In this document: positions 47,163 through 54,134 of the stretch, in pieces | How positions within the stretch are numbered: position 1 is the first letter of the stretch | Layout of the letters: each line of letters starts with the position of its first letter | Assembly (NCBI GenBank): GCA_036386415.1 | Contig: DASVVT010000037.1 | Span: 1 to 54,134, forward strand | Direction of reading: 5' to 3' | Origin: DASVVT01 sp036386415 | GTDB lineage: Bacteria > Acidobacteriota > Blastocatellia > Pyrinomonadales > Pyrinomonadaceae | DNA: 54,134 nucleotides | Notes under the pieces: model-generated | What the model was told of the DNA's origin: nothing | Seen by the model: only the letters and a program-made list of their open reading frames with translations | The model's database searches: none | Translations under genes and position numbers: made by a program

Positions 47163-50144
47163 TTATTGCATCCCGTCCAGCACCTGGCGCACCTTGCGCG
47201 CGAGGTCGTCTGGCTTGAAGGGTTTTTGCAGGAAGGCCACGCCGTCATCCATGACGCCGTGATGCACGATTGCATCCTCCGTGTAACCGGACGTGTAGAG
47301 CACAATCATACGCGGGCGCACCTTCACCAGATGCTCTGCCACTTCGCGCCCGCTCATGCGCGGCATGACGACATCCGTGAGCAGCAGGTGTATCTCCTCG
47401 GCTGCATGTTCATGGGCGAGACGCAAAGCGTCTTCACCGTTGCAAGCCTCCAGCACCGTGTAGCCCTGATCGCGCAGCACGCGCGCCGCGAGGCTTCTGA
47501 CGAGCTGCTCGTCTTCGACCAGAAGGACAGTCTCCATGCCGTGCGGCATCTCTTCGCACGCGCCGGATTGAAGGATGGCGTCTGCCGTCCTCTTCTCTAT
47601 GCAGGGCAGGTAAATCTTAAAGGTCGTGCCCTTCTCAGGCTCGCTGTAAACCCAGATCGAGCCGCCGCTCTGCTTGACGATCCCGTAGACGGTCGAGAGG
47701 CCGAGCCCCGTCCCCTTACCCACTTCCTTGGTCGTGAAGAAGGGCTCGAAGACGCGCTCGCGTGTTTGCGCATCCATCCCACAGCCCGTGTCGTTGACGG
47801 CCAGCATCACGTAGCAGCCCGGCTTGACGCCGACATGCCAGCGCGCGTTCTCGTCATCAAGCTCGATGTTGGAGGTCTCTATGGTGAGGCGTCCCACCTC
47901 CGGCATCGCGTCACGCGCGTTGACCGCGAGGTTGAGGATCACCTGCTGAAGCTGTCCCGGATCGGCCTTAATGCTCCACAATCGCGGCTCAAGTATCGTC
48001 ACCAGCTCGATGTGCTCTCCGATCAGGCGACGCAACATCTTGTCCATGTCGGCCACGACCATGTTGAGGTCGAGCACCTTGGGCTGTAAGACCTGCTTGC
48101 GGCTGAAGGCCAGCAGTTGACTGGTCAGAGAGGCGGCGCGGTTGCCCGCCTTGTTGATCTCCTCCGCGTTGTGGCGCAAGGGGTCGCCCTGGCGCAGGCG
48201 TCTCAGCATTAACTCGCTGTAGCCGCTGATGGCCGTCAACAGGTTATTGAAATCATGGGCCACGCCGCCCGCCAGTCGTCCGACCGCTTCCATCTTCTGC
48301 GATTGACGGAGCTGCTCCTCCAACTGTCGGCGCTCGCTGATGTCGCGCGAGTTGATGACCACACCTGAGACTCCAGAATCATCCAGAAGGTCTTTGCAGA
48401 TGGCTTCGAGCACGCACCAGGATTGGTCTTTGTGTCGAAAATGAAATTCGACCGAGCGTCTCGTATCCGAGTTGCGAACCTCTTCCGTAAAAGCCGGGAT
48501 GACCTTCGGCAGATCATCCTCGCGTACAAAGTCGAAGATGTTCTTGCCGATCAACTCTTCCGGCCTGTAGCCGAGGAGACGCATCACCGAAGGGCTCTCG
48601 TAGCGTATCTGACCGTTCCGGTCCAGGATCGTGATGATGTCGGAAGCGTTTTCAATGAGCGAGCGGAAATGTTCTTCGCGCTGGCGGAGCGCCTCTCGCG
48701 CTCTCTCGCGCTCGACGACTCGCCCGAGCTGTGTGCCGATGTGCGCCATCACTTCCAGGAGCGGCTCGTTGGGCTCGCGCGCCTCGTCGGAGAAGAATTC
48801 GAGCACGGCAACCACTTCCACTCCGACGAGCACGGGAAAAGCGAATCCGGCTTTAACCCCGATGTCTTTCGCCAGCTTGACCCTCGCAAAATTTGCGTCC
48901 ATCGTCACGTCTGCGATCCAGGCGGGCTTGCCTGTCAGCAACACGCGCCCAGGCAATCCGACTTTCGAGGTGAAGGCCGCTCCCTCCGTCACCTTCCTGA
49001 ACGTTTCAAACTGGCGACGATCCGCCAGATGCCAGATGCCCGTGGAAGACAACTGCCCCGGCGCATGCTCGGCCAGCCTGTAAGCATGACCGACAGGCCA
49101 ACCCGTGTAGTCGCAGATGTGATCAATGCTCACCTGCAAGGCTTCCTCGATGGTAGTGGCTTCGTTGGCTGCGACCGCGACGAGTTGGAGCAGGCGCATG
49201 AGCGATGTTTTCTGGTGCAGGGCTTCTTCGGCACGCTTGCGTTCGGTGATATCCACGCTGATGCCGACGAAACCGGAGGCGTGCCCTTCCGAGTCCGTGA
49301 TGACCGTATTGACAAGATGTACGGGGAAGGTGCTCTTATCCTTGCGGCGGACGATGAACTCCCCTTCCCAAAAGCCCTTCTTCATCATCTCTGCGAACAT
49401 ATCGCGCGCCAATCCACGGCTATCCTGCGGGACGGTCACTTCGAAAATGCTCTTGCCGATGACCTCGTTGGCCGTCCAGCGATAGAGACTCTGCGCAGAC
49501 TTGTTCCAGTAGATGATCTTGCCGTCGAGCCCGGCGGCGACCACGGCGTTGTGCACCTGATCCAGAAGTGAGGCTTGAAAGGCGATGCGCTCCTCTGCGT
49601 GCTGGCGTACACTGATCTCTCTTCCCAGCTCTTCGTTGACGCGCGCCAGGTAGATAGAGCTTCGCCGCAGCTCCAACTGCGTCATCACCTGGCGAGCCAG
49701 CGTGCCGAGGACGCTCTCCTGTTTGGCGTTCAACTTGCGCGGTCTATCGTCGAGCACACAGAGCGTGCCCAGCCTGTATCCTTCAGCCGTGATCAGTGGT
49801 GCGCCTGCGTAAAAGCGCACGGCGGGCGCGGAAACAACCGCCGGTTTTGTCGCGAATCGCTGGTCTGCGAGCGCATCTCGCACGATGAACAGCTCGGATT
49901 GAAGGATGGCATCGGCGCAAAAGCCCGCGTCTCTGGGAATTTCCGCAGCCTCCCACCCGATCCTTGACTTGAACCAGAGGCGGTTCGCATCGACGAGACT
50001 GATTAACCCGATTGAGGTCTGACAGATTTGTGCCGCCAGGCGCGTGAGGTCATCGAATGCCTGTTCGGGAGCAGTGTCGAGAATTTTGTACTGGCTCAGA
50101 GCATCGAGCCGCGCGGCTTCATTGACAGGCTGTGGCGCATTCAT
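47163..50144 (-). CDS. Hybrid histidine kinase: GAF-PAS-GAF-PAS-HisKA-HATPase-receiver
   Basis: 993 aa, cytosolic. Domain order: GAF (about 20-165, RLWFKSRIGWEAAEIPRDAG); PAS plus PAC (about 190-310, GKIIYWNKSAQSLYRWTANE and VGISVDITERKRAEEALHQK). Then a second GAF (about 325-480, GLPGRVLLTGKPAWI) and a second PAS (about 500-620, GQIRYESPSVMRLLGYRPEE). The HisKA box is GRLAGGVAHDFNNLLTAISG with phospho-acceptor H630. HATPase signatures are NLAVNARDAMP, NDTGCGMDAQTRERVFEPFF and GKGTGLGLSTVYGIV. The receiver has D924 in LLLTDVVMPRMSG and the switch lysine in FLQKPFKPDDL. Phosphate can thus pass from H630 to D924 within the protein. GGAGGAG lies upstream of the ATG. The signal sensed is unknown. 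No output-domain regulator is adjacent. Confidence 0.93.
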   Translation of the reverse strand: MNAPQPVNEAARLDALSQYKILDTAPEQAFDDLTRLAAQICQTSIGLISLVDANRLWFKSRIGWEAAEIPRDAGFCADAILQSELFIVRDALADQRFATKPAVVSAPAVRFYAGAPLITAEGYRLGTLCVLDDRPRKLNAKQESVLGTLARQVMTQLELRRSSIYLARVNEELGREISVRQHAEERIAFQASLLDQVHNAVVAAGLDGKIIYWNKSAQSLYRWTANEVIGKSIFEVTVPQDSRGLARDMFAEMMKKGFWEGEFIVRRKDKSTFPVHLVNTVITDSEGHASGFVGISVDITERKRAEEALHQKTSLMRLLQLVAVAANEATTIEEALQVSIDHICDYTGWPVGHAYRLAEHAPGQLSSTGIWHLADRRQFETFRKVTEGAAFTSKVGLPGRVLLTGKPAWIADVTMDANFARVKLAKDIGVKAGFAFPVLVGVEVVAVLEFFSDEAREPNEPLLEVMAHIGTQLGRVVERERAREALRQREEHFRSLIENASDIITILDRNGQIRYESPSVMRLLGYRPEELIGKNIFDFVREDDLPKVIPAFTEEVRNSDTRRSVEFHFRHKDQSWCVLEAICKDLLDDSGVSGVVINSRDISERRQLEEQLRQSQKMEAVGRLAGGVAHDFNNLLTAISGYSELMLRRLRQGDPLRHNAEEINKAGNRAASLTSQLLAFSRKQVLQPKVLDLNMVVADMDKMLRRLIGEHIELVTILEPRLWSIKADPGQLQQVILNLAVNARDAMPEVGRLTIETSNIELDDENARWHVGVKPGCYVMLAVNDTGCGMDAQTRERVFEPFFTTKEVGKGTGLGLSTVYGIVKQSGGSIWVYSEPEKGTTFKIYLPCIEKRTADAILQSGACEEMPHGMETVLLVEDEQLVRSLAARVLRDQGYTVLEACNGEDALRLAHEHAAEEIHLLLTDVVMPRMSGREVAEHLVKVRPRMIVLYTSGYTEDAIVHHGVMDDGVAFLQKPFKPDDLARKVRQVLDGMQ

Positions 50145-50481
50145 CCGTCCAACTTCTCCTCCTCTTAATATCTTATCGACTCAATTCCCGGTTGAGTCAA
50201 GCGCCATTGCCAGTTTTCAGGGTCTATTCATTTCAGAATCATGCGGCAATCAGCCCCGGAGGGGCGACATACCAGTAGCCCACGTCGTCAGACGTGGGGG
50301 ACAGAGCAGGATTATAGAATTCGAGCCCTCGAAGAGGGCGGCATAAAGCGCCGGATGGATGCCGCGCACCGTTGACTATTATGTCGCCCCTGCCGGGGCT
50401 CAAATCTTAAATCTCATCCTGTCCCCACGACTCACGTCGTGGGCTACTAATACGGTCGCCGCTGCCGGGGCTGGATAATGT
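50145..50481. other. Gene-free stretch filled by a GCCCCGGAGGGGC-type repeat
   Basis: 337 bases between two kinase genes on the minus strand. Bases 50251-50476 are a large inverted repeat; nothing else is seen. Confidence 0.55.
50251..50476. repeat. Large inverted repeat with GCCCCGGAGGGGC and ACGTCGTGGG hairpins
   Basis: CAGCCCCGGAGGGGCGACAT (50251-50270) has an inverse near 50381-50400, and AGTAGCCCACGTCGTCAGAC, with GTGGGGGACAG, has an inverse near 50420-50448. A final GCCGGGGCTGG closes it. Individual hairpins are CCCACGTCGTCAGACGTGGG and GCCCTCGAAGAGGGC. It resembles the compact repeat at 28323-28440 in style but not in sequence. Confidence 0.78.
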
Positions 50482-52443
50482 CTATGCGGCCACCACTTTG
50501 AGCTGCACCCTTTCAAAGGGATTATCACGGCGCAGCGAGACTTCGCGCGCGATCTCAATGATCCGGTCGAGCGTGAAAGGCTTGGCGACGACCCAGTCCA
50601 CCTGCGCCTCTTTCTGCTCGTTCGAGCCGACGGCTTCGCCCCAGCCTGTGATGACGGCAATCGGGAGACGGCGGCTTCGCTCGCGTATGGCGCGCGCCAA
50701 CTCCCAGCCGCTCATGCCTGGCAGCCCGACGTCCGTGAAGACGGCATCGAAGCTGTCCCTGTCAAAGAGCTCCAGCGCCTCGCGTCCTCCGTCGGCCAGG
50801 ATCACCTCGTATCCTTCGCTCTCCAGGATATCGCGCAACAGTTCGCGCACGTAGTCCTCGTCGTCGATGACGAGAATTCGTGTCCGGCTCGACGGCGGAA
50901 GCGAGGGCTGCGGCGCGATCAACTCGCCCGTGACACCTTTGACCGCGCCGCGAGCCACCGGCAGCCGTAGACGAAAAGCCGTGCCGCGACCAAGCTCGGA
51001 TTCAACCTCTATGTTACCTTCGTGTCGCCGGATGATGCCGTAGCTGACGGCCAGACCCAAGCCCATTCCGGCTTTGCCCTTGGTCGTGAAGAACGGGTCG
51101 AAGACGCGCGACGAGACCTCGCTGCTCATCCCGACGCCCGTATCGCGGACGCTGATCTCAACAAACCCGTCCGCTTCGGCCGCCGAGAGCGTTAAGGTTC
51201 CGCCGTCGGGCATCGCGTCCACGGCGTTGAAGACCATGTTGACCAGCACCTCGCGCAGCTCCGAAGCTTCGCCCATCACGAGAGCGCGGGAACGAATCTG
51301 TAGCTCAAGGCTGATGTGTACGTTGGCCGCCTCGGCGCAATCTTTCCAGCGCGGGCGCGTGATCTCGCTCACGTCAAAAAGCAGTTGATCGACGGCGATG
51401 GGGGCGAAATCATGATCGCGCCGCTGCCGCGCGAAGTCCTGTATGCGCTTGATGGTCTTGGCCCCATCTTCAGCCGTCTTGATGATGATCTTGAGGCCGC
51501 CCCGGATCGTCTCCGGATCGCTGCTGCGCAGGAGGAGCTGCGCGCGGCCAAGGATTCCGGCCAGCGTGTTGTTGAAATCATGTGCAACGCCAGAGGCCAG
51601 CTCGCCGAGCGCGGACATCTTCTCAAGCTGCGAGAACTGCTCGCGTATGCGCTCCTGCTCGGTGATGTAGTGATTTAATTCTTCGACGTGGCGCTCGGCC
51701 TGTTCGGCTTTGGCCGCCGCCGCCATGGCCTCTATGTTCTTCAGGTACGTCCGGTAGGTGAAGAAGACGATGGCGATGATCGGGGTGACGACAATGACGG
51801 CGTAGAAACCGACCTCGTCGATGACCTTGGCGGTGATGCCCGCGGCGCTGGCTCCCGTCAGGTACGTGATCGACGCCCAGAGATAATATTTGGACCAGGT
51901 ATGCCAGAGCGGTTGATCCGTCTTGCAGGCCGTGTGAATGGCGGCCAGGCACGAGTTGGCGATGTACTGTACGAGCGCCATCAGGCAGACGGCCATGAAG
52001 AGCTTAGCCGAAAACCCGCCGCGCGGCAATTCCTGTATATTCCCGATAAAGAGCTCGAGCGTTATGACCGTCAGAAAAGTCGAGCAGGCCATCATCGCCG
52101 AGTTGAAGAGGATCGAGACGGGGCTGATCGGGATCGACTTCTGGCTGAAGCGCAAAGAGGAACAGAGCGCCTCAGCAGCCGCCAGCAGCACTGCCACCTC
52201 GCCGCCATAGAGCAGCATCGTGAGAAAGATGAAGGTATCGGAGACGGAGATGTGCCCGCTGATGCGCGGAATCTGGACGGTCAGGCGCGAGCTGATGCTG
52301 ATCGTGATGACGGCCAGAATCAGAAAGCGGAGGTCTAATCGCTCCAGGGGTAAGTGATATACAGAGTAGAGGCAAATGGCTGCTCCGGCTGCGAGGGTTG
52401 CCCACATGTACGGTCTGGTGAAACGCTGTCTACCCATCATCAT
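50482..52443 (-). CDS. Membrane hybrid histidine kinase with receiver domain
   Basis: 653 aa. The N-terminal 240 residues hold about seven membrane helices (YMWATLAAGAAICLYSVYHL, FLILAVITISISSRLTVQIP, VSDTFIFLTMLLYGGEVAVL, NSAMMACSTFLTVITLELFI, LFMAVCLMALVQYIANSCLA and two more), an integral sensor module. A coiled coil (AAAAKAEQAERHVEELNHYI) leads to HisKA: GELASGVAHDFNNTLAGILG with H288. HATPase signatures are NMVFNAVDAMPDGG, VRDTGVGMSSEVSSRVFDPF and GMGLGLAVSYGI. The receiver has DDED near its start (LVIDDEDYVRELLRDIL), D571 in VFTDVGLPGMSG and a lysine in VVAKPFTLDRI. The gene lies 28 bases after the GNAT gene and is probably co-transcribed with it. Confidence 0.92.
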   Translation of the reverse strand: MMMGRQRFTRPYMWATLAAGAAICLYSVYHLPLERLDLRFLILAVITISISSRLTVQIPRISGHISVSDTFIFLTMLLYGGEVAVLLAAAEALCSSLRFSQKSIPISPVSILFNSAMMACSTFLTVITLELFIGNIQELPRGGFSAKLFMAVCLMALVQYIANSCLAAIHTACKTDQPLWHTWSKYYLWASITYLTGASAAGITAKVIDEVGFYAVIVVTPIIAIVFFTYRTYLKNIEAMAAAAKAEQAERHVEELNHYITEQERIREQFSQLEKMSALGELASGVAHDFNNTLAGILGRAQLLLRSSDPETIRGGLKIIIKTAEDGAKTIKRIQDFARQRRDHDFAPIAVDQLLFDVSEITRPRWKDCAEAANVHISLELQIRSRALVMGEASELREVLVNMVFNAVDAMPDGGTLTLSAAEADGFVEISVRDTGVGMSSEVSSRVFDPFFTTKGKAGMGLGLAVSYGIIRRHEGNIEVESELGRGTAFRLRLPVARGAVKGVTGELIAPQPSLPPSSRTRILVIDDEDYVRELLRDILESEGYEVILADGGREALELFDRDSFDAVFTDVGLPGMSGWELARAIRERSRRLPIAVITGWGEAVGSNEQKEAQVDWVVAKPFTLDRIIEIAREVSLRRDNPFERVQLKVVAA

Positions 52444-52471
52444 CGTTGCTCCGCTCCTCCTCGTTTGCGAG

Positions 52472-53422
52472 TTAAGAACAAGCTTCCTTTAACTCGAAAC
52501 TCGAAACCGATTGTTGTTGAAGAAAGATCGTGTCGTAATAGCTGTGCACCTTGTAGCCAGCCTTGTAGAAGAGGTTGATGGCCTCCTGGTTCTCTTCGTT
52601 GACGAGAAGACAGAGGGCTTTGGTGCGAGCCAGCAGAATGCGGCTCAGATGCGACATACAGCGCAACCCGTAGCCCCGCCCTCTTTCGGACGGGTTGACG
52701 TAGACGCCTTCCAGATAGTTCACTTCAGGCGTTTCGGAGATGACATCCGCCTTGAAGATCAGGCGTCCCTCTTGGACCCAGACCCAGACGCGCCCCTGCT
52801 CGATGCGACGCGCCAGGCGCAGGCGAAAGCCAGACGGGTCTGATTCGAGCGGATTGATGCCGCTCTCTGCGGCGGCCATCTCGGCGTGCACAGGCATGAC
52901 CAGAGATAGATCGTCCAGATTTGCCTGGCGCAGGCCGCGCACAAGATCGTGCGGTCCTTCGACCCAGCGCTGCTCAAACAACAACTCGCGGCAGAGACGG
53001 CGCGGTGCGAGTCCGCCTTCAGCGTAGTAGCTCCAGAAGCTTGCGACCCTCTCCTGCTCGCCCATCGTCATGTGCGCGCGCGTGTATGTTTGCGCCAGGC
53101 GCGCGAAGGCTTTCAGGGCGGCGACCCCGCGCGCTTCCACCAGTATGACGTGACCGATGAGAGCGACGCCTTCGAGTTGCCCTCCGGCGCTGCGGCATCC
53201 ATAAAACGTGCCCCGATTGAAGGGACTTTCCAGGCCGTTGTCGCGTATGTATCCGGCCATGACGACGGTATGGATCGGGCGCGCGCCAAGAAAATTCAGA
53301 ACCTCGGCTTCCGTCGAGTCCGTGAGAAGCTCAACTCTCAAAGGATTGAGCGTCACGCTCGGCAACTGAATCGCGGGGGTTGCCATTTCATCTAACTTTA
53401 CCGGATAGGCCATAGTTTTCAT
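52472..53422 (-). CDS. DUF4081-GNAT family N-acetyltransferase
   Basis: 316 aa. The N-terminal half (about 25-160) is a DUF4081-type domain: LNFLGARPIHTVVMAGYIRD, NGLESPFNRGTFYGCRSAGG and VALIGHVILVEARGVAALKA. The C-terminal half (about 165-310) is a GNAT domain, with the strand VNYLEGVYVNPSERGRGYGL containing the acetyl-CoA pyrophosphate loop (ERGRGYG) and LCLLVNEENQEAINLFYKAG for the last motif. It should transfer an acetyl group from acetyl-CoA to an amine. The acceptor is unknown. The start may be either of two ATGs four codons apart. It is directly upstream of the membrane hybrid kinase, which may indicate a shared regulatory purpose. Confidence 0.88.
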   Translation of the reverse strand: MKTMAYPVKLDEMATPAIQLPSVTLNPLRVELLTDSTEAEVLNFLGARPIHTVVMAGYIRDNGLESPFNRGTFYGCRSAGGQLEGVALIGHVILVEARGVAALKAFARLAQTYTRAHMTMGEQERVASFWSYYAEGGLAPRRLCRELLFEQRWVEGPHDLVRGLRQANLDDLSLVMPVHAEMAAAESGINPLESDPSGFRLRLARRIEQGRVWVWVQEGRLIFKADVISETPEVNYLEGVYVNPSERGRGYGLRCMSHLSRILLARTKALCLLVNEENQEAINLFYKAGYKVHSYYDTIFLQQQSVSSFELKEACS

Positions 53423-53491
53423 TTCCTTTCCGCGCTCCTGGCAGTGATTCCATCATCGGATCACGGGGGGTGAAACAGTCGACCGCAGGCG

Positions 53492-54134
53492 TCAGTAATT
53501 CAAGTTGTCGATGCCCATATCGACTTCGACATTCATAGAAGCCGTGATGTCCCCGTTGGTCATCGCAGATTGCGCCTGGATGATGGCATCAGCCCCAAGG
53601 ACGTTGTCGCTGATCAGGACGCCGTCGCTAATGAGCACGCCGTCGCCGAACACGACGTTATCGCTGATGAGCACGCCATCGCTAATGAGCACGCCTGCGC
53701 TCAGAAAGATGGGGCCGGTGCCAAGCACGCCGAGGCCGCTGACAGTTAAGTTGTCGCTGATGAGCACGCCGGGCGTTAGCTTTGTGAGATCGCTCAGGAG
53801 AAGGCCGCCGCTGGTGAGGACGCCGTCGCTAAGCAGGCAGCCCAAGCCATAGACCTTCTGATATTTCGTGTTGAGATCGGTGCCGCTGACCGAGTTATAT
53901 TTCATGATGAGACCGCGCGACCAGTTAAAGGTATGACCGGCAATGGTCGTCCGTGGAGCAGGAGCCGTGATCGAAGTCAACAGGGGATCACCGAGCGGGG
54001 TGGCATTACTTAAATCCGTCCGCACCACCTTCGCCAACCTCACCGCTCCCTCGACGTTGAGCTGCCCTGCTCCCTGCTCGAACATGTTGTAGCCCGCCAA
54101 AGGCTGCGCCGTGTACATCAAGATCATCTTCACC
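53492..54134 (-). CDS. S8 subtilisin-like peptidase, C-terminal part (runs off the right edge)
   Basis: 213 residues open to the window edge. The visible start, VKMILMYTAQPLAGYNMFEQ with GAGQLNVEGAVRLAK, is the segment just after the catalytic serine in many secreted subtilases (the GAGxLNVEGAVRLA motif of S8 peptidases). A linker with GHTFNWSRGLIMKYN follows. A repetitive tail then runs from about residue 95 to 185, built on the hexapeptide GVLISD: five exact GVLISD units, four of them in two adjacent pairs, plus variants such as NVVFGD and GLLLSD. The tail ends in a short non-repeated part (IQAQSAMTNGDITASMNVEV). The catalytic domain and any signal peptide lie beyond the window. Confidence 0.82.
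   Translation of the reverse strand, partial: VKMILMYTAQPLAGYNMFEQGAGQLNVEGAVRLAKVVRTDLSNATPLGDPLLTSITAPAPRTTIAGHTFNWSRGLIMKYNSVSGTDLNTKYQKVYGLGCLLSDGVLTSGGLLLSDLTKLTPGVLISDNLTVSGLGVLGTGPIFLSAGVLISDGVLISDNVVFGDGVLISDGVLISDNVLGADAIIQAQSAMTNGDITASMNVEVDMGIDNLNY
53591..53845 (-). repeat. 18-base coding repeats (hexapeptide GVLISD) in the subtilase tail
   Basis: On the plus strand the unit is ACGCC(G/A)TCGCTAATGAGC, in tandem with 18-base period in 53603-53696 and scattered single copies as far as about 53840. Base-level similarity between units is high (ACGCCGTCGCTAATGAGC against ACGCCATCGCTAATGAGC), so expansion by slippage is likely. Confidence 0.75.

Noticed and set aside
53591..53845. Short regularly spaced repeats resembling a CRISPR array
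   Set aside because: The period is 18 bases with no unique spacers, and it is in frame as a GVLISD coding repeat of the subtilase tail.

Overview
The window looks like chromosomal DNA of a GC-rich, heterotrophic, Gram-negative-type bacterium, most likely an Acidobacteriota of the Blastocatellia kind. This placement is inferred from gene content: a winged-helix/TPR regulator, a propeller-sensor histidine kinase, a secreted PQQ-type sugar dehydrogenase fused to VCBS-like repeats, a subtilase with GVLISD hexapeptide repeats, several secreted peptidases and many short hypothetical proteins. No rRNA, tRNA, CRISPR array, intact transposase or prophage was seen.

Layout. 0-5 kb, minus strand: an amino-acid permease cut by the window edge, a secreted hypothetical protein, lysA, a coiled-coil protein and ggt. 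5-8.8 kb: a class A beta-lactamase-like serine hydrolase and a YndJ-like membrane protein, facing a zinc-ribbon/DUF4097 protein. 9-16 kb: an orphan exbD, a UbiB/ABC1-type kinase and the PQQ-GDH/VCBS protein, facing an S41 protease. 16-21 kb: an acetoacetate-decarboxylase-like protein without the Schiff-base lysine, and a response regulator/propeller histidine kinase pair. 21-32 kb, plus strand: an FAD oxidoreductase, the winged-helix/TPR regulator, leucine-type dehydrogenase, a secreted TPR/DUF4440/DUF1579-like cluster, DoxX and an S9B dipeptidyl peptidase. 32-38 kb: an OPT transporter, facing an RNA-handling run transcribed as RRM protein, RhlE helicase, IF-1 and a zinc-ribbon/CarD-like protein. 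38-45 kb: an FAD monooxygenase, then an accessory stretch with a toxin-antitoxin module whose PIN toxin is broken by an in-frame TAG, followed by hypothetical proteins. 45-54 kb, minus strand: an M28 peptidase, two hybrid histidine kinases, a DUF4081-GNAT acetyltransferase and the C-terminal end of an S8 subtilase.

The most unusual feature is the intergenic DNA. About twenty palindromic elements fall into several families. Each arm is built of an iterated short word, such as GACGCAAAG, CACAGAGA, ACTGACT, ACGAAGCAACACGAA or GGGGCAGGGACAAG. Five of the six convergent junctions carry one. Several begin exactly at a stop codon. Some have entered coding sequence: they supply the signal peptide and the C-terminus of the propeller kinase, the stop codon of its response regulator, and the C-terminal tail of the leucine dehydrogenase. 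In the two best-represented families, arm order is inside-out at the three divergent junctions that carry a two-armed copy and outside-in at convergent and tandem junctions. These elements are the best candidate for something undescribed here. Whether they are terminators, mobile repeats or both cannot be decided from sequence alone.
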